This document shows, in pieces, positions 7,554 through 9,558 of a stretch of 9,558 bases of DNA; the stretch's first letter is position 1; each line of letters opens with the position of its first letter. The position numbers and the translations under genes are program-made. The DNA is taken from assembly GCA_036377075.1 (NCBI GenBank), contig DASUZB010000155.1, positions 1 through 9,558 on the forward strand. The letters run 5' to 3'. The notes below the pieces were generated by a model. That model was not told the origin of the DNA. It saw only the letters and a program-made list of their open reading frames with translations, and searched no databases. The DNA is from DASUZB01 sp036377075. Its GTDB lineage: Bacteria; Actinomycetota; CALGFH01.

Positions 7554-8459
7554 TCAGGCGTCGGCCAGCGCGACGGCGATCTCGCCGGCCAGGCCGGCGT
7601 TCGCCTCCAGCAGGGCGAGGTTCGCCTCGAGGCTGCGGCCGCCGGTGCGCCGGTGCATCCAGTCCAGCTCGAACGGGGTGCGGGCCTTGCCGGTCGCGCC
7701 GGCGTCCCTGGCCGCCTCGGTGCCGGCGGCGGCGAGCTCCGCCAGCTCGTCGGTGTCCATGGCGGCGGCGGCCGGGCACTCCTGGGCGATCACCAGGGCG
7801 CCGGGAGAGCCGATCGCGTCCCGCGCGCGTACCAGCTCGACGACCTCGGCGACCTCGTCGGCCACGTGCTCCAGGGGCAGGCGGCCGCGGGCCAGGAAGT
7901 TGGGAAGCCGGTCGGTGCGGTAGCCGACCAGCAGCACGCCGTGGGTCTCCAGCCACTCCAGCGTGCCGGCCGCGTCGGTCACGTGCTTGGGGCCGGAGCA
8001 GACGACCACCAGGCGCGAGCGGGCGAGCTGCGGCAGGTCGGCGGAGATGTCGGGGCCGCCGCCGAAGTGGACGCCGCCGATGCCGCCGGTGGCCATGACG
8101 CTGATCCCGGCCGCCTCGGCGGCGAAGGCGGTGGCCGAGACGGTGGTGGCGCCGTCGAGCTTGCGCGCCACCACGTAGGGCAGGTCGCGGACGGTCACCT
8201 TCCAGGTCGAGCGGTGCGTGGCCAGGGCGCGCATCTGCTCCTCGTCGGCGCCGACGACGATGCGGCCGCCGAGGACGCCGACCACGGCCGGGACGGCGCC
8301 CGACTTGTCGACGGCCAGCGTCTGGGCCTCGGCGCACTCGAGGTTGGCAGGGGCTGGCAGGCCGTGCACGAGCACGCTGGACTCCAGGGCGACCACGGCG
8401 TTCGCGGTCGCGATCCGGTCGGCGATCACGATTGGTCGGTCCATGTGGCGAGAATCCAT
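7554..8459 (-). CDS. psuG: Pseudouridine-5'-phosphate glycosidase PsuG
   Basis: PsuG reversibly cleaves the C-C glycosidic bond of pseudouridine 5'-phosphate to uracil and ribose 5-phosphate, the second step of pseudouridine breakdown. The 301-residue product matches the family along its length: VALESSVLVHG, GAVPAVVGVLGG, RDLPYVVA, GATTVSAT, ATGGIGGVH, DISADL and TGGRSLEAN. Residues equivalent to the E. coli catalytic set are all present: E26, K87, D141, K158 and N280. The loop after GGVH is slightly shorter than in E. coli. The ATG at 8459 is taken as start, with GGGAG about 13 nt upstream, rather long; the ATG at 8444 would remove five residues. It lies 97 nt downstream of glnE on the same strand. 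No pseudouridine kinase (psuK) or transporter is seen in the window, though either could lie elsewhere. Confidence 0.95.
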   Translation of the reverse strand: MDSRHMDRPIVIADRIATANAVVALESSVLVHGLPAPANLECAEAQTLAVDKSGAVPAVVGVLGGRIVVGADEEQMRALATHRSTWKVTVRDLPYVVARKLDGATTVSATAFAAEAAGISVMATGGIGGVHFGGGPDISADLPQLARSRLVVVCSGPKHVTDAAGTLEWLETHGVLLVGYRTDRLPNFLARGRLPLEHVADEVAEVVELVRARDAIGSPGALVIAQECPAAAAMDTDELAELAAAGTEAARDAGATGKARTPFELDWMHRRTGGRSLEANLALLEANAGLAGEIAVALADA

Positions 8460-8556
8460 GGTGGCGAGGACGCTCCCATCGCTCGATAGCGCTTGATCTG
8501 GTTGGAACGGCGATGTCGGCCAAGGGTATCCAACTCATGGGGGTGCCGGGCAGGGG
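8460..8556 (-). other. glnE-psuG spacer
   Basis: This 97-nt gap precedes psuG on the minus strand. It has a GGGAG (8473-8477, as CTCCC on the plus strand) that probably serves psuG, and a short CGCT/AGCG inverted pair. I could not identify a convincing -35/-10 pair, so psuG may be transcribed from here or by read-through from glnE. Confidence 0.4.
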
Positions 8557-9558
8557 TCAGCCCTGGCTCCCATCGTCCCAGAAGCGGGCCATGACGACCC
8601 GCCGCGACCGGCGGGTCGCGCGGCGGTAGGCCTCCAGCAGGCGCTGGCGGCCGGGCGCCGGCTCCCCCATCGCCTGGGCGAGCCGCTCGAGGACCACCTG
8701 GTCGGTGGGCAGGGAGTCGACCGGGCGGCCGGTCACCAGGTAGGCGGCGTTGCGGATGCGTAGGCAGAGGCGGTACGCGTCGGCCAGCCAGGCGGCTTCG
8801 GTGGCGTCGAGCGCGCCCTGTTCCTGGAGCGCGGCCAGGGCGGCGAGGGTGCCGGGCTGGCGCACGCCCGGGTGGTCACGGCCATGCCGGAGCTGCAGCA
8901 GCTGGACGGTCCACTCCACGTCCGCCAGGCCGCCGGGGCCGAGCTTGACGTGCAGGCGCGGGTCGGCGCCCGCGGGCAGGCGCTCGGCCTCGACGCGGGC
9001 TTTGGTGCGGCGGACGGCGGCGACCAGCTCGGGGTCGAGCCGTTCGGGCCACACCCACCCGGCCGCCGCCCGGCACCACGCCACCCCCAGCCCCCGGTCG
9101 CCGGCGACCGGCCGCGCCTTGACCAGCGCCTGGAACTCCCACGGCTGCGCCCACCGCTCCCAGTACGCCACGTAGGAGGCAAGCGTCCGCGACAACGGCC
9201 CGTTGCGCCCCTCCGGCCGCAGGTTGGCGTCCACCCGGAAGCACGACCCCTCCGGCGTCACCGCCCCCAACCCCGAAAGCAGCCCCCGCACCACCCCGGC
9301 CGCCGCCCCCGCCGCCGCCTCCTCGCCGGCGCCGGGCAGGGGCTGGTGGCAGAACACCACGTCGACGTCGGAGACGTAGTTGAGCTCCGCCCCGCCCAGC
9401 TTGCCCATCCCCACCACCGCCAGCCGCGCCACCCCACCCCCACCCGCCGGCGGGTCGGCCCCCGCCGCGTCCTCGCCGACCAGCACCCCGCTGCCCCGCG
9501 CGGCCACCACCAGCCCCGCCTGCAGGCACGCCTCCGCCAGCCACGCCAACTCCACCCC
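8557..9558 (-). CDS. glnE: Glutamine synthetase adenylyltransferase GlnE, C-terminal part (5' partial)
   Basis: GlnE adds and removes AMP on the GlnA tyrosine in response to nitrogen status. Only the last 333 residues are in the window; the gene runs off the right edge, and the GTG at 9555 is an internal valine codon. The fragment shows a nucleotidyltransferase core: GMGKLGGAELNYVSDVDVVF with the metal-binding Asp pair at 9367-9369 and 9361-9363, then VDANLRPEGRNGP, WEFQALVKARPV and the helical KLGPGGLADVEWTVQLLQLR segment. The stop comes soon after the conserved GRPVDSLPTD region. GlnE has two such catalytic halves; closeness to the stop identifies this one as the C-terminal adenylylating domain. 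The N-terminal deadenylylating domain would be outside the window. Its target GlnA, with an intact Tyr402, is encoded about 3 kb away on the other strand, the convergent layout common in actinobacteria. Codon style changes within the fragment. Confidence 0.95.
   Translation of the reverse strand, partial: GVELAWLAEACLQAGLVVAARGSGVLVGEDAAGADPPAGGGGVARLAVVGMGKLGGAELNYVSDVDVVFCHQPLPGAGEEAAAGAAAGVVRGLLSGLGAVTPEGSCFRVDANLRPEGRNGPLSRTLASYVAYWERWAQPWEFQALVKARPVAGDRGLGVAWCRAAAGWVWPERLDPELVAAVRRTKARVEAERLPAGADPRLHVKLGPGGLADVEWTVQLLQLRHGRDHPGVRQPGTLAALAALQEQGALDATEAAWLADAYRLCLRIRNAAYLVTGRPVDSLPTDQVVLERLAQAMGEPAPGRQRLLEAYRRATRRSRRVVMARFWDDGSQG

Noticed and set aside
8551..8565. CAGGG/CCCTG mini-hairpin around the glnE stop codon
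   Set aside because: Only 5 bp of stem with a 5-nt loop and no T-tract; too short to call a terminator in GC-rich DNA.

Overview
This window reads as chromosomal core DNA from a high-GC actinobacterium (Actinomycetota). Third codon positions are almost all G or C, GTG starts are common, genes overlap or sit a few bases apart, and the gene order E2-lipB-lipA-(membrane protein)-glnA ... glnE on the opposite strand is an actinobacterial signature (compare dlaT-lipB-lipA-glnA1-glnE in mycobacteria). The exact genus cannot be read from the sequence. Nothing in the window looks like a mobile element, CRISPR array, prophage or RNA gene.

Region 1 (1-3951, + strand) is a tight lipoate operon. It holds the 3' part of an E2 acyltransferase with two lipoyl domains (5' end cut by the window), lipB (octanoyltransferase), lipA (lipoyl synthase) and a small N-terminally anchored protein of uncertain role. 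LipB would load octanoate on the lipoyl domains of E2 and LipA would insert the two sulfurs, so substrate and modifying enzymes are co-transcribed.

Region 2 (3952-5592) is nitrogen assimilation. glnA encodes a type I-beta glutamine synthetase with the adenylylation tyrosine. Its upstream region carries four 5-bp half-sites spaced exactly 11 bp apart that resemble the tandem GlnR operator, followed by a -10-like element and a strong ribosome binding site. A 16-bp perfect inverted repeat downstream is a probable terminator.

Region 3 (5593-7405, + strand) holds a metallo-beta-lactamase-fold hydrolase of unknown substrate and a type I methionine aminopeptidase (map).

Region 4 (7554-9558, - strand) holds psuG (pseudouridine-5'-phosphate glycosidase, all five expected catalytic residues present) and, upstream of it, the C-terminal part of glnE, the adenylyltransferase that modifies GlnA. 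The convergent glnA/glnE pair is therefore kept but separated by three unrelated genes.

I did not find a clearly undescribed system. The best leads are the GlnR-like operator at glnA, the near-identical duplicated lipoyl domain with a very acidic linker, the RskA-C-like membrane protein in the lipA-glnA slot, and a sharp change in codon style inside glnE.
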